This document shows, one piece after another, positions 7,508-16,900 of a stretch of DNA of 64,000 nt; positions within the stretch are counted from its first letter, which is position 1, and each line of letters starts with the position of its first letter. A program made the translations under genes and the position numbers. This stretch comes from Sphingobacterium sp. R2 (GTDB lineage: Bacteria > Bacteroidota > Bacteroidia > Sphingobacteriales > Sphingobacteriaceae). The notes beneath the pieces were generated by a model. It saw only the letters and a list, made by a program, of their open reading frames with translations. It did not search any database and was not told the origin of the DNA. The DNA is taken from contig NZ_CP142884.1 in the NCBI RefSeq assembly GCF_040760075.1, positions 2,480,001-2,544,000 of the forward strand, given 5' to 3'.

Positions 7508-7735
7508 GATCTTAAATTGAACGTCTACGGTCATGTTGCTGTGTGCTATTTTGGCGCTTCTAGTATATATACATGCATCCGGATAGACCGTTAGCATAGC
7601 AAGGATATCGGTTGCTCATTATTCAAGCCTGTCCGTGGCGTTCAATTCAAATAGAAGACTACTTTTAAGTTCAAGTTGCTTATGTTTTCGATTGATAAAA
7701 TGAGTTTATCTTTTGAATTATAGCGGCTATCGTTT
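7508..7735. other. Gene-free stretch with dyad symmetry
   Basis: No reading frame. Nested partial symmetries can be seen: ATTGAACG near 7516 with CGTTCAAT near 7640, ACGGTC near 7529 with GACCGT near 7586, and TTGCTGTGTGCTA with TTAGCATAGCAA. A structured RNA or relic attachment region is possible; I recognise no known RNA family. Confidence 0.35.
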
Positions 7736-8239
7736 CTAATTTTTGACAAAACTTACCTCGGTTATTTTATAATTAAAGTTGTCTTTTCCTCGTTCATTTT
7801 CTGGCTTCTCTAATTCGCTATAACGTACTGTACCTTTCATTTTAAATGTTGTATGTGAATCTAGATTGATTTTCTCTCCATTGTCGTCAAATACATAAAA
7901 GTTCTTTAGCGTATAATTTTTTTGGTCTGCAGGGATATCAAATAATACACTATTCTTTTCTGTGCCTACAGGTAAAATCACATTGATTACTGTAAATTTT
8001 TCTGAACTGAAAGCATGAGATTTAACAACAAAATTCATTTCCATCGTTTTCGATTTGCCAGAAGAAAAGGTGAAAGATGGTGCATCAAATTCTCCAACTA
8101 ACTCAATGGTCTTGTCTTGGTTTTCGTAGCTGGATTCTATAGCTTTTACCGTATCGACAGAGTCGCCATTACAAGATGTAAATAGTGTTAAGCTACAAGA
8201 TGTTAACAATAATGCTGAAAATAAATGTTTTGTTTTCAT
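7736..8239 (-). CDS. Small exported lipoprotein of unknown function
   Basis: A 167-residue lipoprotein: signal sequence with lipobox LFTSC (Cys at about residue 23) followed by an Asn/Gly/Asp stretch. The mature part alternates short hydrophobic strands (FTFSSGKSKTMEMNFVVKSH, FTVINVILPVG, YTLKNFYVFDD, FKMKGTVRYSEL, YKITEVSFVKN) and is probably a small beta-sandwich. I recognise no family. It stands alone, transcribed leftward; a 13-base direct repeat lies about 200 bases upstream of its start (8438-8471). The gene is real by signal peptide and composition; the role is unknown. Confidence 0.75.
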   Translation of the reverse strand: MKTKHLFSALLLTSCSLTLFTSCNGDSVDTVKAIESSYENQDKTIELVGEFDAPSFTFSSGKSKTMEMNFVVKSHAFSSEKFTVINVILPVGTEKNSVLFDIPADQKNYTLKNFYVFDDNGEKINLDSHTTFKMKGTVRYSELEKPENERGKDNFNYKITEVSFVKN

Positions 8240-8689
8240 GATAAAAATCTATTAATTGAATACATTGTTATTAGTCCGCTTAGCCATACTGAATAGAACT
8301 ATAGATATTTGATGTAGGAAAGTTTGATGATTCAAGATTGTCAACTCCATTCCTTATAGCTTTAGCTTTCATTCAGTAGGTGCCTCTTTATTATTTTTTA
8401 TAAAAGTAATGCGTTGATAAATATATCTTAAGGTATGATTTAAATTCGTAAGGAATGAATTTAAATTCGTATCCACAGAATTTTTTTTCGTTTGAAAATG
8501 AAGGTACGTGTACATATCGAGTGATGGTTAATCCTCACACATAGTCTATATAGTTTTTGGTTTAGTTAGCTGTTGACAATTATTATTTTGAGGGTTTGTT
8601 ACAGTGGTTAATAACTTTTGGTTTAAATGCTAGATTGCTATTTTATTGCTGCGCTCTGCATTGATCTGCTAGTTTAGTTTGTTGTCTCT
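8240..8689. other. Gene-free stretch upstream of the small lipoprotein
   Basis: About 450 bases without a credible gene, between the 3' end of the flavin monooxygenase and the 5' end of the lipoprotein, both leftward. Apart from the direct repeat at 8438-8471 and AT-rich sequence I see nothing specific. Confidence 0.5.
8438..8471. repeat. Direct repeat, 13 bases, 21-base period
   Basis: ATTTAAATTCGTA occurs at 8438-8450 and 8459-8471, a period of 21 bases (two helical turns), a spacing typical of dimeric regulator sites. It lies about 200 bases upstream of the small lipoprotein gene. Confidence 0.55.
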
Positions 8690-9793
8690 TTATATATTTG
8701 GACTATGCCCGACGTTTAAAAGCGTACTTAGCAATTCTCTGGCCGCGGCACTTCCGGCTCGGTTTGCGCCAATAGTGGATGCTGATGGGCCATAACCCAC
8801 GAGGTGAATTCTGGGCTCTTTAGCTACCATGGTAGCGAGTCTGCCTGTCATTTGGATTCCGCCTTGGACTTCTTTTGGCAGAACGGCATCGAGATGGCTC
8901 AATGAGCTTTTGAAGCCCGTATTCCAAAGAATTACATCTGCTTTTTGCTCTTTTCCGTTGTCCCATTTGATTCCCTTTTCTGTTATTTCCTTAAACATCG
9001 GAAAACGTTTAAGAACTCCACGCTGTTCCATCTTTTGGATTTCACTAGTATAGGGAAGGCCTGTCACCGCCACTACAGACAAAGGCGGTAGTCCTTGTCT
9101 TACACGCTCTTCCACCATCGCAACAGCATGATGACCTGCCATATCATCGAAGGGGCCTTCTCTAAACAAAGGTGGGCGACGTGTAACCCAGGTCGTTGTC
9201 GTTATTTGGGAGATTTGGTCCAGTAATTGAATGGCAGAAATGCCGCCTCCAACAACAATCACATGTTTTCCCCTAAAATAGTCTGCAGTTTTAAAATCCT
9301 TTGTATGAAGTTGTTCTCCCTGAAATAAAGCTGCGCCGGGATAGTCCGGAATGTATGGGTTTTCCCATGTACCTGTAGCGTTTATAATGCCTAGAGCTGA
9401 GAAAAGCTCGTTATTTGTGTCGATGTGAAAACGATTATGGTGTGCATAGACTTTGTCTACTTTAACTGGCCGATATACCTGAAGCGCAAATTTCTTCTCA
9501 TAAAGCTCAAAATAATGGGGGACGGCAGTGTTTGCTTGGACCTCCGTGTCGCTTGTGGATAGCGTTTCTTCGAACGACATACCAGGCAAATCGTGTATTT
9601 TATTAACAGTGCTTAAGGTGAGCGAATCCCAACGGAATTGCCAGGCCCCACCTGGGCTAGGGGCTTCATCTAAGATCATAAAGTCTTTCCCAATTGTAAG
9701 TCCCATTCTTTTTAAATGATATGCAGCGGAAAGCCCAGCTTGTCCCGCACCTATTACAGCAATTTTTGTTTTGTGCCGAATATTCTTTATCAT
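8690..9793 (-). CDS. Flavin-containing monooxygenase-like FAD/NAD(P) oxidoreductase
   Basis: A 367-residue single-chain flavoprotein. The FAD-binding GAGQAG motif lies in KIAVIGAGQAGLSAAYHLKR near the N-terminus, followed by FMILDEAPSPGGAWQFRWD as in CzcO/FMO-type enzymes; the NAD(P)H motif GGGISA is at about 180 (HVIVVGGGISAIQLLDQI), and DVILWNTGFKSSLSHL is the usual C-terminal segment before the last FAD contacts (LVGYGPSASTIGANRAG). Such enzymes oxygenate N, S or ketone carbons or oxidise flavin substrates in the cytoplasm. The ATG at 9793 is chosen because the frame from 9835 adds 14 non-family residues and overlaps the upstream gene. It follows the luciferase-like gene by 13 bases, so the two are co-transcribed. 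The substrate is unknown. Confidence 0.85.
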   Translation of the reverse strand: MIKNIRHKTKIAVIGAGQAGLSAAYHLKRMGLTIGKDFMILDEAPSPGGAWQFRWDSLTLSTVNKIHDLPGMSFEETLSTSDTEVQANTAVPHYFELYEKKFALQVYRPVKVDKVYAHHNRFHIDTNNELFSALGIINATGTWENPYIPDYPGAALFQGEQLHTKDFKTADYFRGKHVIVVGGGISAIQLLDQISQITTTTWVTRRPPLFREGPFDDMAGHHAVAMVEERVRQGLPPLSVVAVTGLPYTSEIQKMEQRGVLKRFPMFKEITEKGIKWDNGKEQKADVILWNTGFKSSLSHLDAVLPKEVQGGIQMTGRLATMVAKEPRIHLVGYGPSASTIGANRAGSAAARELLSTLLNVGHSPNI

Positions 9794-9806
9794 GAGTTCA
9801 GAAAAG

Positions 9807-10829
9807 TTAACGCCAGCCGAGTTCGGGCGCGACATATTTCAATATAGCCGAAAGGATATGAATGTTATAGTCTACTCCTAACGTATTTGGAATGGTTAAG
9901 AGTAATGTGTCGGCTTCTTGGATGGCTTCATCTTGCGCTAATTCTTTTATAAGTTGATCTGGCTCGGCGGCATAGCTTCTTCCAAAAATCGCCCGTCGAT
10001 CTGTTTCGATCATTCCTATCTTATCTTTTTTATCCGCCGCCTGCCCGAAATAGTAGTGATCCAAATCGTTGACCAATGCAAAGATGGACCTGCTAACAGA
10101 TACCCGGGGCTCGCCGGCATGTCCAGCTTCCTTCCACGCCTCTTTGTATAAGCGGATTTGTTCGGCCTGCTGAATATGAAAAGGCTTACCATTTTCATCA
10201 TATTTTAAGGTAGAGCTTTGAAGATGCATTTTATTTTGCGCAGCCCATACGGCTGTTGAATTGGACGCTGCTCCCCACCACACACGATCCCTTAAGCCAT
10301 CTGAATAGGGTTCAAGCCTGAGTAGGCCCGGTGGGTTTGGAAACATCGGATAAGGATTCGGCTCAGCAAAACCGATACCGTTAAGTTTTTCCAAAAACGC
10401 CAACGCTTTCTGCCTTCCCATATCAGCGTCGGTTTCATTTTCGCCTAGGTTGTAACCAAAATAGCGCCAGCCATCAATTACTTGCTCTGGGGAACCTCTG
10501 CTGATTCCCAGCTGCAATCTGCCTCCAGCAATTAAATCTGCAGCGCCTGCATCTTCCACCATATAGAGCGGATTTTCATAGCGCATGTCGATTACACCAG
10601 TGCCGATTTCAATGTTAGAGGTTTTGGCTCCAATGGCCGCGAGTAAAGGAAACGGAGATGCCAGCTGATTTGCAAAATGGTGTACGCGAAAATAAGCTCC
10701 ATCTATGCCTATTTCCTCTGCAGCTACAGCTAAATCTATCGATTGCAGCAAGGTGTCACTTGCTGTCTGCGTACGATATGCGGGATGTTTGGACCAATGT
10801 CCAAACGATAAAAAGCCTATTTTTTTCAT
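9807..10829 (-). CDS. LLM-class (luciferase-like) flavin-dependent oxidoreductase
   Basis: A 340-residue TIM-barrel protein of the bacterial luciferase superfamily. Visible signatures are KIGFLSFGHW at the start, AVAAEEIGIDGAYFRVHHFA, FPLLAAIGAKTSNIEIGTGV (the classical region around beta-strand 3), AGAADLIAGGRLQLGISRGS with the GRLQLGISRG phosphate-site loop, and WWGAASNSTAVWAAQN. Members use reduced flavin and O2 to oxidise diverse substrates. The gene heads a two-gene leftward operon with the FMO-like gene; two flavoenzymes in tandem suggest one catabolic or detoxifying step chain. The ATG at 10829 (MKKIGF) is preferred to 10838. Confidence 0.88.
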   Translation of the reverse strand: MKKIGFLSFGHWSKHPAYRTQTASDTLLQSIDLAVAAEEIGIDGAYFRVHHFANQLASPFPLLAAIGAKTSNIEIGTGVIDMRYENPLYMVEDAGAADLIAGGRLQLGISRGSPEQVIDGWRYFGYNLGENETDADMGRQKALAFLEKLNGIGFAEPNPYPMFPNPPGLLRLEPYSDGLRDRVWWGAASNSTAVWAAQNKMHLQSSTLKYDENGKPFHIQQAEQIRLYKEAWKEAGHAGEPRVSVSRSIFALVNDLDHYYFGQAADKKDKIGMIETDRRAIFGRSYAAEPDQLIKELAQDEAIQEADTLLLTIPNTLGVDYNIHILSAILKYVAPELGWR

Positions 10830-10855
10830 AATCCACAATGGAATTGCATGTCTAT

Positions 10856-10863
10856 CAAATTTA
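10856..10863 (-). promoter_or_regulatory. Candidate -7 element of the LLM/FMO operon
   Basis: On the minus strand TAAATTTG matches TAnnTTTG, 26 bases before the ATG at 10829. No clear -33 TTTG is present. Confidence 0.3.
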
Positions 10864-10969
10864 ATAAATGTTGCGGTTATTTTTGGTATGCCTACTGTCG
10901 GGGCGGTGTCAATAATCTATCATTTTGATCGAAATGATAGCGGATAAATAGGCTATATACGAAAAATAG

Positions 10970-10977
10970 TAAATTTG
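10970..10977 (+). promoter_or_regulatory. Candidate -7 element of the HD-domain gene
   Basis: TAAATTTG matches TAnnTTTG, 30 bases before the ATG at 11008; the same word on the other strand lies about 110 bases away in front of the divergent operon. No clear -33 element. Confidence 0.35.
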
Positions 10978-11007
10978 TATATTGTTCAATTATATTGTTT
11001 TCATAGT

Positions 11008-11604
11008 ATGGAAATTTCGGATAGATTATTAAAACAAATCGAGTTTATTAAAGAGATTGATAAGATTAAATATATACAGCGAAAAACAAAGCTTTTTCAT
11101 AGCGACCGGCATGAAAATGATGCTGAGCACAGTTGGCACCTTGCAGTGATGGCGCTAACACTTTTAGAGTACGCAGATGAATCAATAGACCTATTAAAAG
11201 TGGTCAAAATGGTGTTGATTCATGATATTGTAGAGATTGATGCTGGCGATACTTTTATCTATGATTTGGAAAGAAATCATACCAACACTGATTTAGAACG
11301 CTTGGCAGCAGGGCGGATTTTCGGGATTTTACCAAAAGATCAGGCAGATGAACTGATTACACTCTGGGAGGAGTTTGAGTCGGGACAGACGGAGGAGGCT
11401 AAGTTTGCGCGTGCAATGGATCGTTTGGAACCCCTTTTGCAAAACAGTTCCAATAATGGTGGAACTTGGAATGAGCCCGGCGTAAGTTATGAAAAGGTCT
11501 TTGCCAAGAAATCTGTCATCAAAGATGGCTCTACTGCGCTTTGGGCATATGCAGAGAAGCTGATTGATGCAGGAGTTGCTCAGGGAATCCTAAAAAAGCA
11601 GTAA
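11008..11604 (+). CDS. HD-domain hydrolase, YfbR/HDDC2-like 5'-nucleotidase
   Basis: A 198-residue HD-superfamily phosphohydrolase. The metal-binding His/Asp set is visible: the first His in RHENDAEHSWHLAVMAL (EHSWH at about 40-44), the HD pair in VKMVLIHDIVEIDAGDTF at about 72-73, and a later Asp in FARAMDRLEPLLQN. HDDC2/YfbR-type members dephosphorylate deoxynucleoside monophosphates in the cytoplasm. The product is slightly shorter than eukaryotic HDDC2 and similar to bacterial homologues. The ATG at 11008 is preferred to a TTG at 10975 because the earlier residues are unlike the family and the candidate -7 element overlaps that region. Monocistronic, divergent from the LLM/FMO operon. Confidence 0.85.
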   Translation: MEISDRLLKQIEFIKEIDKIKYIQRKTKLFHSDRHENDAEHSWHLAVMALTLLEYADESIDLLKVVKMVLIHDIVEIDAGDTFIYDLERNHTNTDLERLAAGRIFGILPKDQADELITLWEEFESGQTEEAKFARAMDRLEPLLQNSSNNGGTWNEPGVSYEKVFAKKSVIKDGSTALWAYAEKLIDAGVAQGILKKQ

Positions 11605-11720
11605 TTCCTTTATTAAATTGACATCGGTAATCCTTTCTGGGAGGCTTTCTGTTGTTTTTACTGCTATCTAGATTTAGCGATAAATTTCGACGTGCTTTTC
11701 GAAGTTGCAATGAGCTTGCA

Positions 11721-12266
11721 CTAATTAGGATTATTTTCTATTTGTTTTCTTTTTTCAAACCACTCATCCTTTAAAATTGACATCAGCAGCTTGTCGTGGA
11801 ATTGGTTATCCCTAAAGCAGGCTTCACGCATTCTACCTTCAAGTTTAAATCCAGCGTTTTCATACGCTTTAATCGCTGCATAATTTGGCTCGGATACGGT
11901 AAGCATAATTCTATTAAGTCCTAATGTTTCAAATCCAATAGCGAGAAGTAATTTGGTAACTTGAGATCCTATCCCTTTACCCCAATGTTGACGATCTCCG
12001 ATGAAAATAAAATATTCTCCGGATCTGTTTGGCTTTGAAATATTACAAATGCCAGCATATCCAATCAATTTATTTGTATCGTTTAAGAAAATTCCACGAT
12101 TAAAATTTTTTAGATCATTGACAACAGTTAAAAACCAAGCATCGATCTCCCCCTTTGAGTGCATGGATTGGAATACAGAAAGGGAATATTTTATCGAAAT
12201 GTCATCATTGATCCATTCATAAAATGGTGATACGTCTTGCTGAACAAGGGGTTTTAAGTTAATCAT
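11721..12266 (-). CDS. GNAT-family N-acetyltransferase (RimJ/RimL type)
   Basis: A 181-residue acetyltransferase. The order is typical of RimJ/RimL-like GNATs: INLKPLVQQDVSPFYEWIND at the start, GYAGICNI for strands 3-4, the acetyl-CoA pyrophosphate loop in RQHWGKGIGSQVTKLLLAIG (Q-x-x-G-K-G-x-G form) and LNRIMLTVSEPNYAAIKAYE with NAGFKLEGRMRE (strand 5 to the N-A-A-Y helix). It transfers acetyl groups to an amine of a small molecule or protein N-terminus; the substrate is unknown. It stands alone and converges on the HD-domain gene. Confidence 0.88.
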   Translation of the reverse strand: MINLKPLVQQDVSPFYEWINDDISIKYSLSVFQSMHSKGEIDAWFLTVVNDLKNFNRGIFLNDTNKLIGYAGICNISKPNRSGEYFIFIGDRQHWGKGIGSQVTKLLLAIGFETLGLNRIMLTVSEPNYAAIKAYENAGFKLEGRMREACFRDNQFHDKLLMSILKDEWFEKRKQIENNPN

Positions 12267-12427
12267 TATATTGAATCTTACAGTGTATTGATGGATTATG
12301 TTTGTTTAATAATGTCGCTATTTCGGTGCAAACATAATATAATCATTGTGTAAAGAACTAAGTCTATCGTTTTGAAAATTTATCTAAAAAACTGCTGTGC
12401 TACCTATGCTTTAAATCGGTAACGAGA

Positions 12428-12453
12428 GGGGCTGTCCAAAATTGGGCAGCCCC
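12428..12453 (-). terminator. Terminator hairpin after the SusD-like gene
   Basis: GGGGCTGTCC (12428-12437) and GGGCAGCCCC (12444-12453) form a 10-base stem with one wobble pair, beginning 15 bases after the stop of the leftward SusD-like gene. There is no strong T tract. Confidence 0.7.
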
Positions 12454-12467
12454 ATTGATATATTGTA

Positions 12468-13967
12468 TTATTTTTTGTCCCACCAGACTTTGGATAGGAA
12501 AGAGTCACCATTTGTCATACGTGCTGCAGCCTCTTTTAAATTTGCTGCGTTTAACTCAGTCTCTTCACTGGAATAAATAGCTCTACGCGGTATTTGTCCG
12601 TTGGTGGAACCTGGGTTAGGACCGGGGGTTAATCGAGGATATCCCGTACGTCGCCATTCGGCAAAGGCTTCCATGTCCCGGCCAAATAGGTGAATCCATT
12701 TTTGTGTCGCTATTTTCTCCATTTTCTGTTCGTCTGTCAAGCTGCTTAGATTGAGCACAGGTTCATATGCAGAGGGGATTGCCGTCATATTGTATGGTGG
12801 AAGTGCCAGCGCAGCTTTGACCCCTTCTGTAAAGAACGTTTGGGCATTGGCAGGTGTAGCACCCCAGCCAAGCAGTGCAGCTTCGGCTTTGTAAAAACAG
12901 ATATCCGAATACGTAAACGCATAGCTTGGGATCGGTGCAAAGGTGAGACTAAACCACGTTGATTTGTTGGCCGTGGAATAGTTGGCACGAATCAACTGTG
13001 ACAACTGATTATCCGTTAACGCAACGCCAATACCCTGGTATGTTGCTGTACCATTGAAATTGACAGGCTCGGCAAGTAAAGGAAGCCTTGGGTCATTGAA
13101 TTCTTTGAGCTTGTCAACCAGCGTATTCGCCAAATAACGTAGATCGGCACTTCCGGTAGTCATTTGACGTAAAATCGGGTTCTGGTTTTCAGCCTGAGCA
13201 TCGTTGTACGTCGGTACTGCGGCATTATCACTGTTGCTGGAGAATAGACCTATTGCAGAAGTCATGGCTTCGGTAACCGTTTTCTGGGCCAAAGAAGGAT
13301 TGGCGTACCGCATGCGCATGCCGAGCTTTAATTTGAGCGAATTGCCAAATTTTTTCCATTTATCAATACTGCCTTTGTAAAAGAAATCTGAAGAGCCGTA
13401 AGACTGGTCGCCGGTCGTAAGCCTTGCCATAGCTGCATCGACCTTTTGAACCAGTGCCGGATAGATCTCTTCTTGTTTGTCAAATTTTGGGGTACGATTA
13501 ATTTCCTTATTGGATTTTGTGATCTCGGAGTAGGGGATGTCACCAAACAAATCTGTAAGGCGCTGATAGAGGTATGCTTCATAAAGCTCGGCAATAGCCA
13601 GTTTACTTCTCCCTTCTGCATTGTCTTCCTTGCCGCTCAATTCCTGTTTGATCTGAACGATATTGCGGAGCAAGGTGTAGTGCTGCGACCAGATCAGATT
13701 TTCGGGTCCTTCAAAATATCGAGAAACGGGTACTACCGGTCCCCCAGCCCAATGTTGAATCCAAGAGCCAAACTTGTTGTTGGGTAGTTCCCCAGATTCC
13801 TGAAAAGTTCCATCACGTAGAATACGGGCTAAGAGTAAGGAAGGATCTACAGTGGTGACCGATGTTGGTGGTGTATTGATTCGTTCGAAATCTTTGGTAC
13901 AGGATCCTAGTCCTGCCACAGAAATAAGTCCGACGATGAATGTATTTTTAAATAGTTTCTTTTTCAT
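12468..13967 (-). CDS. SusD/RagB-family outer-membrane lipoprotein (SusD-like_2 type)
   Basis: A 499-residue lipoprotein, Cys near residue 23 in the lipobox LGSC, then the TKDFERINTPPTSVTTVDPS start typical of the SusD-like_2 subgroup. Helical TPR-like segments follow (KLAIAELYEAYLYQRLTDLF, GDIPYSEI), with the C-terminal IATQKWIHLFGRDMEAFAEW and RRTGYPRL as in this subgroup. SusD proteins cap the SusC barrel and bind the nutrient at the cell surface. The upstream SusC gene ends 10 bases before this start, so the two form a pair. This subgroup often accompanies sigma/anti-sigma-controlled SusC pairs and is not restricted to glycans, so the nutrient could be a glycan, peptide or glycopeptide. 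Confidence 0.9.
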   Translation of the reverse strand: MKKKLFKNTFIVGLISVAGLGSCTKDFERINTPPTSVTTVDPSLLLARILRDGTFQESGELPNNKFGSWIQHWAGGPVVPVSRYFEGPENLIWSQHYTLLRNIVQIKQELSGKEDNAEGRSKLAIAELYEAYLYQRLTDLFGDIPYSEITKSNKEINRTPKFDKQEEIYPALVQKVDAAMARLTTGDQSYGSSDFFYKGSIDKWKKFGNSLKLKLGMRMRYANPSLAQKTVTEAMTSAIGLFSSNSDNAAVPTYNDAQAENQNPILRQMTTGSADLRYLANTLVDKLKEFNDPRLPLLAEPVNFNGTATYQGIGVALTDNQLSQLIRANYSTANKSTWFSLTFAPIPSYAFTYSDICFYKAEAALLGWGATPANAQTFFTEGVKAALALPPYNMTAIPSAYEPVLNLSSLTDEQKMEKIATQKWIHLFGRDMEAFAEWRRTGYPRLTPGPNPGSTNGQIPRRAIYSSEETELNAANLKEAAARMTNGDSFLSKVWWDKK

Positions 13968-13977
13968 GATAATAGGT

Positions 13978-16900
13978 TTACAATCCAACAGTGAGGTTAA
14001 TACCGAATGTGCGCATCATTGGAAGTGAAGTTGATTCGATACCAATCGAGCTATTGTTTACATTGAAAGCAGAAGCTTCTGGTGAAAATCCATCCGTTTT
14101 CCGTTGAAAATAAAATAGGTTACGTCCATAGACGCCCAACTTTAGGGAGTTAACAAGTTTATGTGGCATCAGCTTTTTAGGGAAAGAATAGGAGAGACTG
14201 ATTTCGCGCATGGCAATATAACTCATATCATTGATCATCTCTTCAGAGACCATAACTTCTTTATCACTGGCTACCATGTTCCAGTAATCTTGCGCGGCAA
14301 CCTGCTTGCTGTTTTTTGTTCCTGTACTTGTCCAGTTTCCTGATCCATCTTTTTGTCCGACCATCCCCTCGGCAATGTAGGTGCCATCTCGTCCTTCTAG
14401 GGTCTTCGTTGAAGTACCATAAATAATCTGTTCGCGGTTCGACTGGGAGAAGATCACGCCGCCCTGACGGATATCGACAAGCGCGTAGAGGTTGAAACCT
14501 TTATATTTAACTGTATTGGCAAAACCTCCCAACCAGTCGGGTTGCGCATTTCCAAGATCGGTTTCTACACGTCCGGCTGTGCGCAAAGGGAGTCCAGTGG
14601 TAGGGTCGATCAACCTATTTCCTTGCTCATCTTTGATCCAGGCAAACTGTGTCCCAATGAGCTGGCCAAATGGTTTTCCGACTTCTGCAACCACATTTAT
14701 CCCGCGGTCTGTAGCGAGTAAAAAGCTTTCTACACCGGGATAGAGTGATTCAACTTTATTCCGGTTGCGGTTGTAATTGAAGGTGGTATTCCATTCAAAA
14801 CCCGATTCGCTTTTGATCGGTGTTGCTCCCAAGACAAATTCGATACCTCTGTTGCTAATTTCTCCAGCGTTGATCCTGTTTTTTACATAGAGACTAGAAG
14901 GAGCGATTGGTACGTCCAAAATCTGATTCTTTGTCTTGGCCTGATAGTAGGTGAAGGAGAAAGAAAGTCTGTTTTTTAGGAATCTTAGATCTGCCCCAGC
15001 TTCGATAGACGTGGTCAATTCGTTTTTCAAATTCGGATCAGGAATAATTTCGGTATAAGAAGCCATCGGTATACCACCATGGGTATACTGGTTGAGGCTA
15101 TATGCTCCTGTCAGCTGATAGGGGTTTCCTGAACTACCGGCCTGGGCCCATGAAGCTCTGATTTTGGCGAAAGACAGTGCGTCAGATTGCCATTTGAACG
15201 CATCCGATAAGACCAAACTGGAACTTACAGAAGGGTAGAAGAATGAATTGTTCTCCTTTGACAGGGTCGAAGACCAGTCGTTACGGGCAGAGAAATCGAC
15301 AAACCAATAGTCTTTGTAACTGAACTGGCCCGATAGATAAGCCGAATTAATCTTGGACTCGATCAGGTCAAATATGTAACTATTTGTCGTGGTGTTATTG
15401 ATTACAAAGAGATTCGGCACAATAAATTGATTACCTGAATTTCCTGTCATTCGCAAATACCGGCTTTGATGGCTGGCCCCTAAGTTGGCACTGAGTTTAA
15501 TGTCATCGGTCAATTTGAAGTTGGAGCTAGCGAGGACGTCAAAATTGTCTTCGCGCGCTCTGATGACCTCTTCGCGAATATCACCTTTTCGGTTCAAGCT
15601 TTGGTAGGTGTTTATTGGACGGTAGCGAAACCGTTGGTCGGTATAGAAGTCCGTACCCCCGGTCGCTGTAACCTTAAGCCAAGGTGCAAAGTCGTAACTC
15701 AGACGGAGCAATCCTATGATGCGGTCCCGACGATCTTCATTATGGTTTTCATGAATGGTCCAAAAGGGGTTGGCTGTGGAACTATTGGTGGCATATGTTT
15801 TCTCCAATCTTTCCGTCAATCCCGAAAATCCGAGCTGTCTGCTGATCTCCTGTGCGGTCCATTTATACTGTGCCATGATGTCGTTGCCCAGGCTTCGCGG
15901 CTGGCTGATAAATAGGTAGGCAGGATTGTCTGCCGCATCGGCCAACGTAGGTCGGTTTTGTCCCTTTTGTGCAATATAGTTCGCCTTGATGTCGATATGA
16001 AATTTATCGGTTATTTTGGCTTGCGTGCGCAAACCGAAATTGTTTCTCTTCAGCGTATTCGTTGGGATATAACCCTTAACATCTGTATTGGCAAATGAAA
16101 AACGGTAGTTTACTTTGTCGGTTCCGCCATCGATACTGAGGTTGTTGACAAACTGTTTCTCCGTTTGAAAAAACGACGAGTAGGTGTCTGGTTTTGGTGT
16201 TAACTGTAAGATGTTGCCATAAGCATCTTCATAAGTCTGGCCTTCCATTTTTGCACCCCAGCTTGCCCGTGTCGTACGGTCACGTCCTGCACTCATTTTA
16301 GGCATACCGCTGTAACCATTTTTCAGCGCTTCGCTCATCGAAACAATGGTGCCGTCATCTTTTCTGAAATGTGTAAATGTTCCGTTCAATCCTTGTCCAT
16401 AGACATTTTGAAAATCAGGTAAGACCAGCCCATTGCCCAATGAAAAATCTGTACCATAGCTGAAACGGGTCTTACCAGCTTTACCAGATTTAGTTGTAAT
16501 TAAGATAACGCCATTACTTCCTCTTTGTCCATAAAGTGCGGCCGCATTCGGGCCTTTTAATACCGACATCGTTTCGATGTCTTCGGGATTGATGTTTCCG
16601 ATTCCGTCGCCATAATCGGTTCCCCCAGATTGGTTTGGAGATGAAATATTTTGATTATCAATTGGTACGCCATCAACAACATAGAGCGGCTGGCTATTAC
16701 CGATAAGTGAGTTGTTACCACGTATCACGACCTTGGATGAACCTCCGGCACCAGATGCCGCACGGCTTACCTGCACGCCGGCAACTTTACCCGATAGGGC
16801 ATTAGCCACATTGGTTTCCTTACCCTGCGTCAGCTCGTCACCTTTGAGTTCAGCGACCGTATAACCGAGCGCTTTTTTTTCGCGTTTAATACCAAGCGCT

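Noticed and set aside
13446..13787. 113-codon plus-strand frame inside the SusD-like gene
   Set aside because: Lies wholly within a strongly supported gene on the other strand; no family resemblance.
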